Assembly (NCBI GenBank): GCA_002690455.1
Contig: NZET01000022.1
Coordinates: 93,665 to 150,666, forward strand
Direction: 5' to 3'
DNA length: 57,002 bases
Source of the DNA: Kiloniella sp.
Lineage (GTDB): Bacteria > Pseudomonadota > Alphaproteobacteria > UBA7985
The first letter of the stretch is position 1; each line of letters starts with the position of its first letter. Below the pieces are notes generated by a model. That model did not search any database. It had not been told where the DNA came from and saw only the letters and a program-made list of their open reading frames with translations. This document shows positions 15,925 to 25,452 of the stretch, piece after piece. The translations under genes were made by a program, and so were the position numbers.

Positions 15925-17343
15925 TCAGACCTGGGTGCCACCGACGGTTATCGCGTCGATTTTGCAGGTTGGCTGGCCCACGGTCACGGGCAGACTTTGA
16001 CCCGCTTTGCCACACATGCCCACGCCCTTCTTTATCTCGAGGTCGTTGCCGACCATCGATACACGGCGCATGACCTCGGGGCCGTTACCGATGAGGGTCA
16101 CACCTTTGATGGGTTCGGCAATCCGGCCGTCTCGGATCCGGTAGGCTTCAGTGATTTTAAAGGTGAACTGGCCGTTGGTAATATCGACCTGTCCGCCGCC
16201 AAAGTCGACGGCGTAGATGCCATCGCGGACCGAAGCGATAATCTCGCCCGGGTCATCCTGCCCGGCTGCCATAAAGGTGTTCGTCATTCGAGGCATGGGC
16301 GCGTGGGCGTAAGACTCTCGGCGGCCGTTGCCTGTTGCTGCCACCCCCATCAGTCGAGCGTTCATTCTGTCCTGCATGTAACCGACCAGCCGTCCGTTCT
16401 CGATCAGAACGTTATTCTGAGTCGGCGTCCCTTCATCATCGATGGCCAGTGAGCCACGATGGTCGGTCAGCGTGCCGTCATCGATGATGGTTACCCCAGG
16501 GGCCGCGACCATTTCACCCATCATGCCGGCATAGAGCGAAGTCTGCTTACGGTTGAAGTCGCCCTCCAGCCCGTGGCCGACCGCCTCATGCAACAAAACG
16601 CCAGGCCAGCCGGGGCCACAAACCACAGTCATCTCACCCGCGGGGGCTTCAACAGCCTGCAGGTTGACTTCGGCCTGTCGGATGGCCTGTGCGACGGCTT
16701 CTTCCCAGGCCAGCTCTCCGATATGCGGGTCAAGTGCCGTGCGCCCGCCGAGCGCAAACCCACCCGCCTCGCGCTTGTCACCATCCTGCAGCATCACCGA
16801 CACCCGCATCGACGACATCGGGCGGGAATCGCTGACACGGAAGCCGCCGGGGCGGAGAACTGTCACGTCTTTGTGGGCGGTCGAAAGTGATACTGTTACC
16901 TGCCGCACTCGGGGGTCTTTACCTCGGGCGTGGGCGTCAATGGTCTGGGCCAGCGCCACCTTTCTCTCAAAGCTCGGTCCGGCGTCGATCACGTCCTCGT
17001 CGGTATAGGGGCGCTGGTTGGTGCGCTTTGGGTCAAGCGCCAGCGTGCCACCGCCCGAACGCGCCGCCGCGGCCGCCGTCTCGCCTGCGCGGGCCAGCGA
17101 CGCCTCGGTGACCTGATCCGAGTGCGCGTAGCCGGTCAGTTCACCGGCCACTGCGCGCAAACCGAAGCCGCGGTCTTCGTCATAGGATGCCCGCTTCAGT
17201 CGACCGTCATCGTAGACCAGCGTCTGCGCCTTGGTATGTTCGAGATAGAGCTCGCCGTCATCGGCGCCGAGCAGCGCCGACTCCAGCTGTGAGAGGGCAA
17301 AATCTGGGTCGAGGTCGAGATCCGGCAGCAGAGGCAGGCCCAT
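15925..17343 (-). CDS. tldD: TldD metalloprotease subunit
   Basis: 472 residues, full length. The zinc-binding HEAVGH at 252-257, followed by GLEGD, marks it as TldD, the catalytic half of the TldD/TldE heterodimer; PmbA (10979-12346) is the other half. The complex cleaves modified peptides and is needed for microcin B17 maturation and CcdA degradation in E. coli. C-terminal VGMCGKAGQSLPVTVGQPTCKI is the usual TldD end. It is divergent from coxB, an order common in alphaproteobacteria, and is followed by tadA and xseA. Confidence 0.95.
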   Translation of the reverse strand: MGLPLLPDLDLDPDFALSQLESALLGADDGELYLEHTKAQTLVYDDGRLKRASYDEDRGFGLRAVAGELTGYAHSDQVTEASLARAGETAAAAARSGGGTLALDPKRTNQRPYTDEDVIDAGPSFERKVALAQTIDAHARGKDPRVRQVTVSLSTAHKDVTVLRPGGFRVSDSRPMSSMRVSVMLQDGDKREAGGFALGGRTALDPHIGELAWEEAVAQAIRQAEVNLQAVEAPAGEMTVVCGPGWPGVLLHEAVGHGLEGDFNRKQTSLYAGMMGEMVAAPGVTIIDDGTLTDHRGSLAIDDEGTPTQNNVLIENGRLVGYMQDRMNARLMGVAATGNGRRESYAHAPMPRMTNTFMAAGQDDPGEIIASVRDGIYAVDFGGGQVDITNGQFTFKITEAYRIRDGRIAEPIKGVTLIGNGPEVMRRVSMVGNDLEIKKGVGMCGKAGQSLPVTVGQPTCKIDAITVGGTQV

Positions 17344-17594
17344 GATGTCATCGTCCTAAGCAAAGGTGAGTTGCGAAAAGGCTAAAGCTCAACAGGATAT
17401 GGTGCCGAGTCAAAGGGTTTCGAGGCCTCAAAGGCAAGATTAATCCGCGTCAATCCGCCCTGCGGCCCACCTATGACTTTGCTTGTGAATTCATGTCGTC
17501 TAAGAGAAGGTCAAACTGGAAGCAATGGAGCAGGATCGTATCCCGGTTGGCTCGGCTTTCGTTAATGAACATCATTGTTAAGCAAGCAGGTCCC

Positions 17595-18545
17595 ATGGTG
17601 CGGATTTTCAAATCTATATTGCTCGCGTTGTCCGTTGTGGCGGTCGCGGCGACAGAAGCCCAGGCTCAGGTTACGGTCCAGGGTATTCCGGCTGAATACG
17701 GTCTCAGCTTCCAGGAGCCGGCAACGCCGATCATGGAACGCGCCGTCGGGCAGTTCAACGTGTTCATCCTGCCACTGATGGCGGCGGTGACAGTTTTCGT
17801 TCTGCTTCTTCTTCTGTGGACCTGCTGGGCGTTCCGTGAGCGCGATGGCCACCAGGCGAACAACGTCACCCACAACACCACCATCGAGATTGTCTGGACT
17901 GTTGTTCCGATTCTCATTCTGGTTGTCATGTTCGTACCGGCGATGCGGTTCCTGTACTACAACGAGAATGGCCCGGACATGCTCATCAACGGTGAGCGTG
18001 GCAACGACACGCACGCTGAACTTGTCATGCAAGTCACCGGCAACCAGTGGAACTGGACCTACGAATACTTGCTTTACCGGGATGAAAATGGCGTGGAGAC
18101 CGATGTCTCCGGACTGGAATTCACCGCGAATATGCTTCCACAGGACGCGCTGCTTTCTGACCCGCGTCGCGATGGCAGCCTGTACAAGGGCGAAACCGAT
18201 TATCACGTGGTAATTCCAAGCAACACCGTAGTGCGGTTCAACGTAACCGCTTCTGACGTGCTGCATGCCTTTGCGATGCCGGCTTTTGGTGTGAAGGTGG
18301 ATGCAATCCCGGGTCATATGAACAACACCTGGGCGCTGGTGAACCCTGGTAAAGAAGGCCTGTACATCGGCCAGTGCTCTGAAATCTGTGGTGACCGTCA
18401 CTCCTTTATGCCGATTGCCATCGACGCCCTGCCCAAGGACGAGTTCCTCGCCTGGGTCGGCACTGCGAAGAGTGAACTGGAAGGCGGCGCGATAGGTCCG
18501 TCCCTGCCGGCACGCTACGACAATCAGGTTGCTGCGGCGAATTAA
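17595..18545 (+). CDS. ctaC: Cytochrome c oxidase subunit II
   Basis: 316 residues. A signal peptide (KSILLALSVVAVAATEAQA) is followed by two membrane helices (~50-75 and ~95-115) and a periplasmic cupredoxin domain. The CuA ligands are visible in GQCSEICGDRHSFMPI (two Cys, His, Met) with an upstream HAFAMPAFGVK. A TWNWTYE-like aromatic stretch (NQWNWTYEY) marks the electron-entry patch. Together with CtaD and CtaE it forms the aa3-type oxidase that reduces O2 and pumps protons. I chose ATG at 17595 because it gives a normal signal peptide and has CAGG upstream; ATG at 17565 is possible. It heads the cox cluster. Confidence 0.95.
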   Translation: MVRIFKSILLALSVVAVAATEAQAQVTVQGIPAEYGLSFQEPATPIMERAVGQFNVFILPLMAAVTVFVLLLLLWTCWAFRERDGHQANNVTHNTTIEIVWTVVPILILVVMFVPAMRFLYYNENGPDMLINGERGNDTHAELVMQVTGNQWNWTYEYLLYRDENGVETDVSGLEFTANMLPQDALLSDPRRDGSLYKGETDYHVVIPSNTVVRFNVTASDVLHAFAMPAFGVKVDAIPGHMNNTWALVNPGKEGLYIGQCSEICGDRHSFMPIAIDALPKDEFLAWVGTAKSELEGGAIGPSLPARYDNQVAAAN

Positions 18546-18563
18546 CGCCCGGCTGATTTAAGG

Positions 18564-18585
18564 CCGACCCCGGTCGCGGGGTTGG
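18564..18585 (+). terminator. Hairpin between ctaC and ctaD
   Basis: CCGACCCCG pairs with CGGGGTTGG around a GTCG loop, just after the ctaC stop and before ctaD. With no T-run it is more likely an mRNA-stabilising or attenuating hairpin than a full terminator. Confidence 0.5.
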
Positions 18586-18658
18586 TCTAAACCGAAACTA
18601 CGACGCAACGATAAAGTCCAAGACCACTACTTACGGCCAAGGATTCAAGGAAGAGACT

Positions 18659-20278
18659 ATGGCTTACGCAGCAGATCACGCCGCTGACCACCACGACCAC
18701 AAGCCAAACCCATTCTGGCGGTGGTTTGGCTCGACCAACCACAAGGACATTGGCACGCTGTATCTGGTGTTCTCGGTTTTCACCGGGATCATCGGCGCCG
18801 CGCTTTCTGTCGTTATGCGGATGGAGTTGTCTGACCCAGGCGTGGAATTCCTCGTCAAGGAAAACGGCGACCCCAACGGTCACTTCTGGAACACCATTAT
18901 CACCGCCCATGGGGTAATCATGATTTTCTTTGTGGTCATGCCCGCACTGATCGGTGGCTTTGGTAACTGGTTTGTGCCGTTGATGATTGGTGCGCCAGAT
19001 ATGGCCTTCCCGCGTATGAATAACATCTCGTTCTGGCTGCTGGTTCCAGCGCTGGGCTTTGGGATCCTTTCCGCTGTGGTAGGCGGGGGCGCTGGCACAG
19101 GCTGGACCTTCTATCCGCCGCTATCAGTCATGCAGCCTGACAAAATGTCGGTTTCGTTTGCGATTTTTGCCCTGCACATGGCCGGTGCGTCGTCCATTAT
19201 GGGGGCGATAAACTTCATCACCACGATCCTGAACATGCGTGCACCTGGCATGACCCTGCACCGCATGCCACTGTTTGCCTGGGCCATGTTGGTTACGGCC
19301 TTCCTGCTGCTTTTGGCCGTACCGGTTCTCGGCGGTGCCATCACTATGCTGCTGGCAGATAACGCGCTTGGCACCTGTTTCTTCTGCGCCGAAGGCGGCG
19401 ACCCGGTCCTGTTCCAGCACCTGTTTTGGTTCTTCGGTCACCCCGAAGTTTACATCATGATCCTGCCGGCTTTCGGTATCGTCAGCCACGTGGTCAGCAC
19501 GTTCTCCCGCAAGCCTATCTTCGGTTACTTGGGCATGGCCTACGCCATGGTGTCGATCGGCTTCATCGGCTTCGTTGTCTGGGCTCACCACATGTATACC
19601 GTTGGTATGCCGACCAATGTTCAGGCCTACTTCACCCTGGCGACCATGGTCATTGCGGTTCCAACCGGTATCAAGATCTTCTCCTGGATCGCGACGATGT
19701 GGGGCGGCTCGATTCGCTTCACCACCCCGATGCTCTGGGCTGTCGGCTTCATCTTCCTGTTTACACTCGGCGGCGTGACCGGCGTCATGCTGTCCATGGC
19801 CCAGTTCGACAAGACGCTTCACGACACCTACTTCGTGGTTGCGCACTTCCATTACGTTCTGTCCATGGGCGCGGTCTTCGCGATCTTCTGTGGCTGGTAC
19901 TACTGGATCGGCAAAATGTCCGGCCGTCAGTACCCCGAATGGGCAGGCCAACTGCACTTCTGGACCTTTTTCGCGGGCGTGAACCTGATCTTCTTCCCTC
20001 AGCACTTCCTGGGCCTACAGGGTATGCCGCGTCGCTACATCGACTACCTCGACACGCAGGCGTTCTACAACGCAATCTCTTCCTGGGGGGCTTACCTGTC
20101 GTTTGCTTCGACCCTGTTCTTCCTAGGTATCGCGATTTACACACTGGTGGCCGGTCGCCGCGTTGGCGACAACTACTGGGGTGATGGTGCGACCACGCTG
20201 GAGTGGACGGTTTCTTCCCCACCGCCGTTCCATACCTTCGATGACCTGCCACAGATTGAGCCTGAGGCAGCGCACTAA
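18659..20278 (+). CDS. ctaD: Cytochrome c oxidase subunit I
   Basis: 539 residues with 12 membrane helices. The heme-copper core is complete: low-spin heme His in AHGVIMIFF, CuB/Tyr helix [23 protein letters not shown] and the two heme ligands in [20 protein letters not shown]. The K- and D-channel residues typical of A-type oxidases appear intact ([10 protein letters not shown] and the HPEVY tyrosine). It binds heme a, heme a3 and CuB. A good AAGGA site precedes the ATG. The N-terminus is rich in His and Asp (AADHHDHK). Confidence 0.98.
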   Translation: MAYAADHAADHHDHKPNPFWRWFGSTNHKDIGTLYLVFSVFTGIIGAALSVVMRMELSDPGVEFLVKENGDPNGHFWNTIITAHGVIMIFFVVMPALIGGFGNWFVPLMIGAPDMAFPRMNNISFWLLVPALGFGILSAVVGGGAGTGWTFYPPLSVMQPDKMSVSFAIFALHMAGASSIMGAINFITTILNMRAPGMTLHRMPLFAWAMLVTAFLLLLAVPVLGGAITMLLADNALGTCFFCAEGGDPVLFQHLFWFFGHPEVYIMILPAFGIVSHVVSTFSRKPIFGYLGMAYAMVSIGFIGFVVWAHHMYTVGMPTNVQAYFTLATMVIAVPTGIKIFSWIATMWGGSIRFTTPMLWAVGFIFLFTLGGVTGVMLSMAQFDKTLHDTYFVVAHFHYVLSMGAVFAIFCGWYYWIGKMSGRQYPEWAGQLHFWTFFAGVNLIFFPQHFLGLQGMPRRYIDYLDTQAFYNAISSWGAYLSFASTLFFLGIAIYTLVAGRRVGDNYWGDGATTLEWTVSSPPPFHTFDDLPQIEPEAAH

Positions 20279-20289
20279 GAAGGAGTACG

Positions 20290-21264
20290 ATGTCCAGCAT
20301 CGTCGATCAAAACACCTCGGCGGCCGATGGCTATGAAGACTCAGCCATCACCGCCGCCGAGTTGAGCGAAAACGACGCGCCACAGACTGGGTCCGTGGCG
20401 CGCGCTTATTTCCAGCTGCTGAAACCGCGGGTCATGACCCTTGTGGTCTTTACTGCAGCGGTTGGCTTGTGGCTTGCGCCCGGCGAGATCGAGGCTTGGC
20501 GCGCCCTTCTCGGGCTGCTGACCCTCGCGGTCGGGGCCGGGGCCTCAGGCGCGCTAAATATGTGGTATGACCGCGATATTGATGCGCTCATGTCGCGAAC
20601 GGCCCGGCGCCCCATCCCCAATGGCGACGTCGGCCCCAGTGCAGCGCTGGTCTACGGACTCGCACTGTCCATTGGTTCAGTGATTGCCTTGGGTCTGGTG
20701 ACGAACTGGGTCGCCGCTGGCATCCTTGCCTTTACCAACGCTTTCTACGTCGTCATCTACACGATGTGGCTCAAGCGCCGGACGGCGCAGAACATTGTCA
20801 TTGGCGGTGCAGCAGGTGCCTTCCCTCCCATGATCGGTTGGGCCATGGTTTCGGGTGATATTTCGTGGGTAGGATTCGTGCTCTTCGGCCTGATCTTCCT
20901 ATGGACCCCGCCGCACTTCTGGGCGCTGGCGCTGGTTAAGGAGAGCGAATACGGCGCGGTCAAAGTGCCCATGCTGCCGAACGTTGTCGGCGCGCAGGAA
21001 ACCAAGCGCCAGATCGTAATCTACACCGCCGCTATGTCGCTGATCGGGCTCGTCCCTTTCGTATTGGGCGCAGCGGGGTACATCTATTTCGTCGTGGCGC
21101 TGGCCTTTGGCGGCCTGTTCATGGTCAACGCCTGGCAGCTGTTGCGGGGGGACTCGCTCGCACCGGCCAAACGGATGTTCGGCTTCTCGATCTTTTACCT
21201 GTTTCTGCTGTTCGGGCTGTTGCTCGTCGACGCCCGCAGCCACGTCAGCCTGACCTGGTCATGA
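20290..21264 (+). CDS. ctaB: Protoheme IX farnesyltransferase (heme O synthase)
   Basis: 324 residues, a UbiA-family membrane prenyltransferase. [14 protein letters not shown], the aspartate motif [15 protein letters not shown] and the second motif in [19 protein letters not shown] are visible; these bind farnesyl diphosphate through Mg2+. It attaches a farnesyl group to heme B, giving heme O for the oxidase. AAGGAG precedes the ATG, 11 bp after the ctaD stop, so it is cotranscribed with the oxidase. Confidence 0.97.
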   Translation: MSSIVDQNTSAADGYEDSAITAAELSENDAPQTGSVARAYFQLLKPRVMTLVVFTAAVGLWLAPGEIEAWRALLGLLTLAVGAGASGALNMWYDRDIDALMSRTARRPIPNGDVGPSAALVYGLALSIGSVIALGLVTNWVAAGILAFTNAFYVVIYTMWLKRRTAQNIVIGGAAGAFPPMIGWAMVSGDISWVGFVLFGLIFLWTPPHFWALALVKESEYGAVKVPMLPNVVGAQETKRQIVIYTAAMSLIGLVPFVLGAAGYIYFVVALAFGGLFMVNAWQLLRGDSLAPAKRMFGFSIFYLFLLFGLLLVDARSHVSLTWS

Positions 21265-21309
21265 GCCAGCGCCATCGGTCAGCCCGTTTTCTGCTAGGAG
21301 TGTGACGCC

Positions 21310-21468
21310 ATGTCGAACAAGAAAGATACGAAAGACCAAAATCGCCGCCCAGAGTGGATTAAGGGTCGAGCCCGCGGCAATCTGATCATCTTCGCGGTAC
21401 TGGCCATCTTCGTGCTGGGTTGGTACGGCTATTTCCTGATCAACACCGCGATGCGAGCACAGCCGTAG
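21310..21468 (+). CDS. Small single-span membrane protein of the cox cluster
   Basis: 52 residues, ATG to TAG, with AGGAG nine bases upstream. A charged cytosolic start (MSNKKDTKDQNRRPEW) is followed by one hydrophobic span from ~24 to ~45 (NLIIFAVLAIFVLGWYGYFL). Many alphaproteobacteria have such a short protein (often called CtaF/CoxF-like) between ctaB and ctaG; its role is unclear, perhaps in oxidase assembly or as a minor subunit. Position, size and topology agree with that family, but the sequence alone is too short to prove it. Confidence 0.75.
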   Translation: MSNKKDTKDQNRRPEWIKGRARGNLIIFAVLAIFVLGWYGYFLINTAMRAQP

Positions 21469-21508
21469 CGCTTCCGCTGCCGCAAACCCTAGGCAGGACT
21501 GCTAAAGC

Positions 21509-22093
21509 ATGAGCACACAGACCCCCCCCATTCGCCGCTCAGGGCGCGGTAACACGCGCGTGCTGCTGCTGTCCCTCGGGGTGATCGCCGGCATGCTGGC
21601 GCTCGTTGCCACGGCACCGGCGGCTTACCGTAAGTTCTGTGAGATCACAGGCATTTCCGGCACAACGCAGGTCGCTGAAGCCAGTGATGCTGAGGCAGCG
21701 GCCGAGCGTGCAAGCCTGGCAGGTGGACTGGGCGAGATCGAAGTGTTGTTCACCGCCAGCGTTGACCCCAGCCTGCCATGGAAATTCCGGCCCAAACAGC
21801 GCACGGTGCGCCTGCCTATTGGAGAGCAAGGCGAAGTTGCATACGAGGCTGAAAACCGCTCCCGCACTCAGACGACACTGGGCACGGCAACCTTTAACGT
21901 GACCCCGCTGCAAGCCGGTCGCTACTTCTCCAAAATTCAGTGTTTCTGTTTTGAAGAACAGCAACTGGACCCCGGCCAGTCGGTTGATATGCGGGTGTTA
22001 TTCTATGTTGATCCGGCGATCCGCAATGACCCGGATTTGAAAGATTTGCGCCAGATCACACTTGCTTACACCTTCTTCAATGCCAATGACTGA
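21509..22093 (+). CDS. ctaG: Cytochrome c oxidase assembly protein CtaG (Cox11 family)
   Basis: 194 residues. One N-terminal membrane anchor (~14-34) is followed by a periplasmic immunoglobulin-like domain. The copper-binding motif is intact: KIQCFCFEEQ, with C-x-C. PWKFRPKQRTV and MRVLFYVDP are other family segments. Cox11/CtaG delivers copper to the CuB site of subunit I. It lies between the small membrane protein and ctaE. Confidence 0.97.
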   Translation: MSTQTPPIRRSGRGNTRVLLLSLGVIAGMLALVATAPAAYRKFCEITGISGTTQVAEASDAEAAAERASLAGGLGEIEVLFTASVDPSLPWKFRPKQRTVRLPIGEQGEVAYEAENRSRTQTTLGTATFNVTPLQAGRYFSKIQCFCFEEQQLDPGQSVDMRVLFYVDPAIRNDPDLKDLRQITLAYTFFNAND

Positions 22094-22215
22094 TTCCCGG
22101 TCGGAAGCTTCCGCAAAATTGCAGGGGTCGAAAGCGCCCGAAGCCCGTTGCGCGCCAGCGCTCAGACGCTTAAAAGACGTTTCGAATACTAACTTCAGCA
22201 CAAGGACATCCAGCG

Positions 22216-23073
22216 ATGGCAGACGCGCATCACGGTCCGAACCACGACTATCACCTTGTTGACCCGTCCATCTGGCCACTCACGACATCGCTGAGTGTCG
22301 GTGCCTTACTCTTTGGACTGGTGCTGCTGTTCCATTTTGACCCGAATACAAACTACGAAGGGTTGATGGCGACCCTGATAGACGTTCGCTGGTTTATTGT
22401 CGGGCTCGCAGGCGCGGGAATGATTGCCTCGGTGTTTGGCTGGTGGGGTGATGTGATCAAAGAGAGTCGGCAGGGGGACCATAAGCCGATTGTGCAGCTG
22501 GGCCTGCGCTATGGCATGCTGTTCTTCATCGCCTCGGAAGTGATGTTCTTCTTCGCCTTCTTCTGGGCCTACTTCAATTTCGGCGTGACCGAAGAAGCCT
22601 GGCCGCCGAAGGGTACCGAAGCCTTCAACCCAATCGATATGCCGCTTTACAACACCGTGATTCTGCTGCTCTCCGGTGTTACGGTGACTTGGGCGCATGA
22701 GGCCATTCGCTATGGCAATCGCTCAGACTACCTGATCTCTCTGGGTCTGACTGTCGTCCTTGGTGTATTGTTTACCGGGATGCAGGCGGTGGAATACATC
22801 GAAGCGTTCTCCGTCTTCGGCTACGGCCCAGACGCAGAGGGTGTCGTTCGAACCTACCCATCTGTATTCCTGATTGCGACCGGATTTCACGGCGCTCACG
22901 TGATCATCGGCACGACCTTCCTAGCCGTGTGTTGGTTCCGGGGACTGGCCAACAACATCACCAAAGAAAAGCACTTCGGATTTGAAGCGGCGGCTTGGTA
23001 CTGGCACTTCGTCGACGTGGTGTGGCTGTTCCTTTACGTTTCCATTTACTGGGGCATTTTTGATCGCGGCTAA
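22216..23073 (+). CDS. ctaE: Cytochrome c oxidase subunit III
   Basis: 285 residues with seven predicted membrane helices. Family signatures include HHGPNHDYHLVDPSIWP at the start, a conserved carboxylate in ASEVMFFFAFFWAYF and TGFHGAHVIIGT followed by WYWHFVDVVWLFLY. Subunit III stabilises proton uptake by subunit I and completes the three-subunit core. AAGGA lies nine bases before the ATG. The gap to ctaG (122 bp) holds no other clear gene. Confidence 0.97.
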   Translation: MADAHHGPNHDYHLVDPSIWPLTTSLSVGALLFGLVLLFHFDPNTNYEGLMATLIDVRWFIVGLAGAGMIASVFGWWGDVIKESRQGDHKPIVQLGLRYGMLFFIASEVMFFFAFFWAYFNFGVTEEAWPPKGTEAFNPIDMPLYNTVILLLSGVTVTWAHEAIRYGNRSDYLISLGLTVVLGVLFTGMQAVEYIEAFSVFGYGPDAEGVVRTYPSVFLIATGFHGAHVIIGTTFLAVCWFRGLANNITKEKHFGFEAAAWYWHFVDVVWLFLYVSIYWGIFDRG

Positions 23074-23142
23074 AGCCGCTGGTCGTTTGGCCGTCATGAG
23101 CCGGCGGGTGTTGTCTTTCCGGGGCGCGGTGGAGTTTCTGAT

Positions 23143-23889
23143 ATGAACCGCGCCTTCGGCTCCCGTCACTTCCGTCCCCGCCCCATTCTCTACTGTCTGG
23201 CGCTTCCATGCTTCGTGCTGCTGTGCAGTCTGGGCCTATGGCAGCTGCAGCGGTTAGCATGGAAGAATGATCTTTTAGCAGCGCAGATTGCGCGGGAGGC
23301 CACGCCGCCGCGGAATATCACCGCCGCCGCTGTGCTGGCTGATTTGTCCGATTTTACCGGTGTGCGCCTGAGCGGCGACCTTGACCTCTCCCGATCTATT
23401 GGCTTCTTCGGCCGAACCGCGAACGGGCGGCAGGGGCGGGATTTCTACGCGCCACTCACGCTGGCCGATCAGCAGATCGTCTGGATCAAGCTGGGTTGGC
23501 GCCAGACCGATCCTGACATCAACGCCGGCACCCAGGCGGGATTGCTCAGCGGCACCTTGCCCGACGGGCAGGTCTATCAGGGTGGCTGGCGCGGCAACCC
23601 GCGCTTTTACCCCGGCAACCAGCCCGAGCGCGACCTCTGGGCTGTGGCTGAGCCCGCAGCTCTCTCCGCCCACGTCGGCCTCGATCCCGAGCAGACGCTG
23701 GCTCAGCTGGTTGAACTTACCCAACCCCTGATGGCCAGTGGGGGCTTCGTGCCGACCCCCACGGGCAGCGAACTTCGTAACCCCCATCTCAGCTATGCGG
23801 TACAATGGTTCAGTTTCGCAGCGCTGCTGGCGCTGTTCGTCGCTTTGCTCAGCTTTCCTCGTCGCCCGGAAAAGGAACCAACGCCATGA
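23143..23889 (+). CDS. SURF1-family cytochrome oxidase biogenesis protein
   Basis: 248 residues with a membrane helix at each end (~14-33 and ~225-242) and a periplasmic loop between, the SURF1/Shy1 layout. GLWQLQRLAWK near the first helix and LRNPHLSYAVQWFSFA before the second are the conserved segments. SURF1 helps insert heme a into subunit I. The stop overlaps the next start (ATGA). A DUF983 gene is often found just before SURF1 in relatives, but none is present here. Confidence 0.92.
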   Translation: MNRAFGSRHFRPRPILYCLALPCFVLLCSLGLWQLQRLAWKNDLLAAQIAREATPPRNITAAAVLADLSDFTGVRLSGDLDLSRSIGFFGRTANGRQGRDFYAPLTLADQQIVWIKLGWRQTDPDINAGTQAGLLSGTLPDGQVYQGGWRGNPRFYPGNQPERDLWAVAEPAALSAHVGLDPEQTLAQLVELTQPLMASGGFVPTPTGSELRNPHLSYAVQWFSFAALLALFVALLSFPRRPEKEPTP

Positions 23890-25376
23890 CCGCCTATGCT
23901 GCGCTTGAAGCGCTTAACGCCCGCGCTGGAACCCTTGGCGAAGCACTGTCGATCCTGCACTGGGATCAACAGGCAATGATGCCCGCCGGTGGTAACGATA
24001 GCCGGGGCGAACAGACCGCGCTGCTTGAGACCATGATCCACGAAATTGCTGCTGGACCGGCCATGGGGGAGGCGATCGAAGCTGCCTCAGCTCAGAATGA
24101 CCTCGACCCCTGGCAGCGTGCCAACGTCGCCGAGTCCCGTCGTCGATATCTGCGAGCAACGGCGCTACCGGCGGAGCTGGTTGCGGCAAAGGCCCGCGCT
24201 GAGAGCCAGGCCTTCGCCGTGTGGCAACAGGCCCGACCTGCCGATGACTTTGTGGCGGCTCTGCCCGCGCTGCGCACCTGTTTCAATCTTGCGCGACAGG
24301 CGGGGCAGGCCATCGCCGACGCCACGGGACAGCCGCTTTATGAAGCGATGATCGCGGGCTTTGAACCTGACTTGAGCGTTGCCGAAATTGATGCTGTGTT
24401 CGACGACTACGCCGCGTTTCTGCCTGACTTCCTCGACAATGTGCTGGCCGCACAGCATCGACGTGAACCGCCGATACCGCTGGAGGGGCCTTTTGACATC
24501 GAGCTGCAGAAAGCAGCGTTTCAGGACATTATGGGCGCGCTTGGCTTTGATTTTGACCATGGTCGACTCGATACGTCGGCACATCCGTTTTGCGGCGGGA
24601 CGCCGTCCGACGTGCGTATGACCACCCGCTATAGCGACGGGGCCTTTCTCGATGCGATGATGGGGGTAGTGCATGAAACCGGACACGCGCTCTACGAGCA
24701 GGGACTGCCTGCGCAGTGGGCGCGCCAGCCGGTGGGGCAGGCAAGGGGGATGGTTCTGCACGAAAGCCAGTCGCTGACCATCGAGATGCAGATCGTGCGT
24801 TCACAGGCGTTTATGACCTTCGCCGCGCCAAAGCTGGCGCAAGCCTTCGGAAAATCTGGCCCGGCCTGGAGCGCGGAGAACCTCGCCAGCCACGCCGCAA
24901 GGGTGGAGCGCAGCTTCATTCGGGTAGAGGCCGATGAAGTGACATATCCTGCGCACGTGATCCTGCGCTACCGCCTTGAGAAGGCGATGCTCACGGGTGA
25001 TCTGGACCTCGCCGACTTGCCGCAGGCCTGGGGCGACGGGCTGGAGGCGTTGCTTGGCATTCGACCACCGTCTGACCGTGAAGGTTGCTTGCAGGATATC
25101 CACTGGTACAGCGGGGCTTTCGGCTATTTTCCGACGTACAGCCTCGGAGCCATGTGTGCCGCACAGGTCTTTGCCGCCGCGCGGGAGCAGCTTGGCGAGG
25201 TTGAGGCCCAGATCGAGGTTGGTGATTTCGCCCCGCTATTGAACTGGTTGCGCACCAACATCCACAGCAAGGCTTCGTCTGGATCTACAAACGAAATTCT
25301 GATGGCTGCGACCGGCTCTGCCTTACGCACAGATGCGTTCAAAGCGCATTTGCAGCGGCGTTACCTCGATGGCTAA
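23886..25376 (+). CDS. Carboxypeptidase Taq (M32 family)
   Basis: 496 residues, the usual M32 length. The zinc site HETGH is present in GVVHETGHALYEQGLP, with the third ligand glutamate in the downstream HESQS segment. The N-terminal ALSILHWDQQAMMP and the later DVRMTTRY and HVILRYRLEKAML segments are typical. M32 enzymes are cytosolic metallocarboxypeptidases. The ATG at 23886 overlaps the SURF1 stop by four bases and has AAGGA upstream; earlier in-frame codons lie inside the SURF1 gene. This gene sits between surf1 and thrC, which are usually neighbours in alphaproteobacteria. Confidence 0.93.
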   Translation: MTAYAALEALNARAGTLGEALSILHWDQQAMMPAGGNDSRGEQTALLETMIHEIAAGPAMGEAIEAASAQNDLDPWQRANVAESRRRYLRATALPAELVAAKARAESQAFAVWQQARPADDFVAALPALRTCFNLARQAGQAIADATGQPLYEAMIAGFEPDLSVAEIDAVFDDYAAFLPDFLDNVLAAQHRREPPIPLEGPFDIELQKAAFQDIMGALGFDFDHGRLDTSAHPFCGGTPSDVRMTTRYSDGAFLDAMMGVVHETGHALYEQGLPAQWARQPVGQARGMVLHESQSLTIEMQIVRSQAFMTFAAPKLAQAFGKSGPAWSAENLASHAARVERSFIRVEADEVTYPAHVILRYRLEKAMLTGDLDLADLPQAWGDGLEALLGIRPPSDREGCLQDIHWYSGAFGYFPTYSLGAMCAAQVFAAAREQLGEVEAQIEVGDFAPLLNWLRTNIHSKASSGSTNEILMAATGSALRTDAFKAHLQRRYLDG

Positions 25377-25452
25377 GCTGCACGCCAGAGGAAGGTCGGC
25401 CGCAGCGGCATGCCACCTGTAACGGAAGAGCGAAGGCAGGAAACAGAGCACC

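Noticed and set aside
19124-20005. 293-codon minus-strand frame opposite ctaD
   Set aside because: Composition is His/Glu/Asp/Arg-rich as expected from the complement of a membrane-protein gene; no start site or family match.
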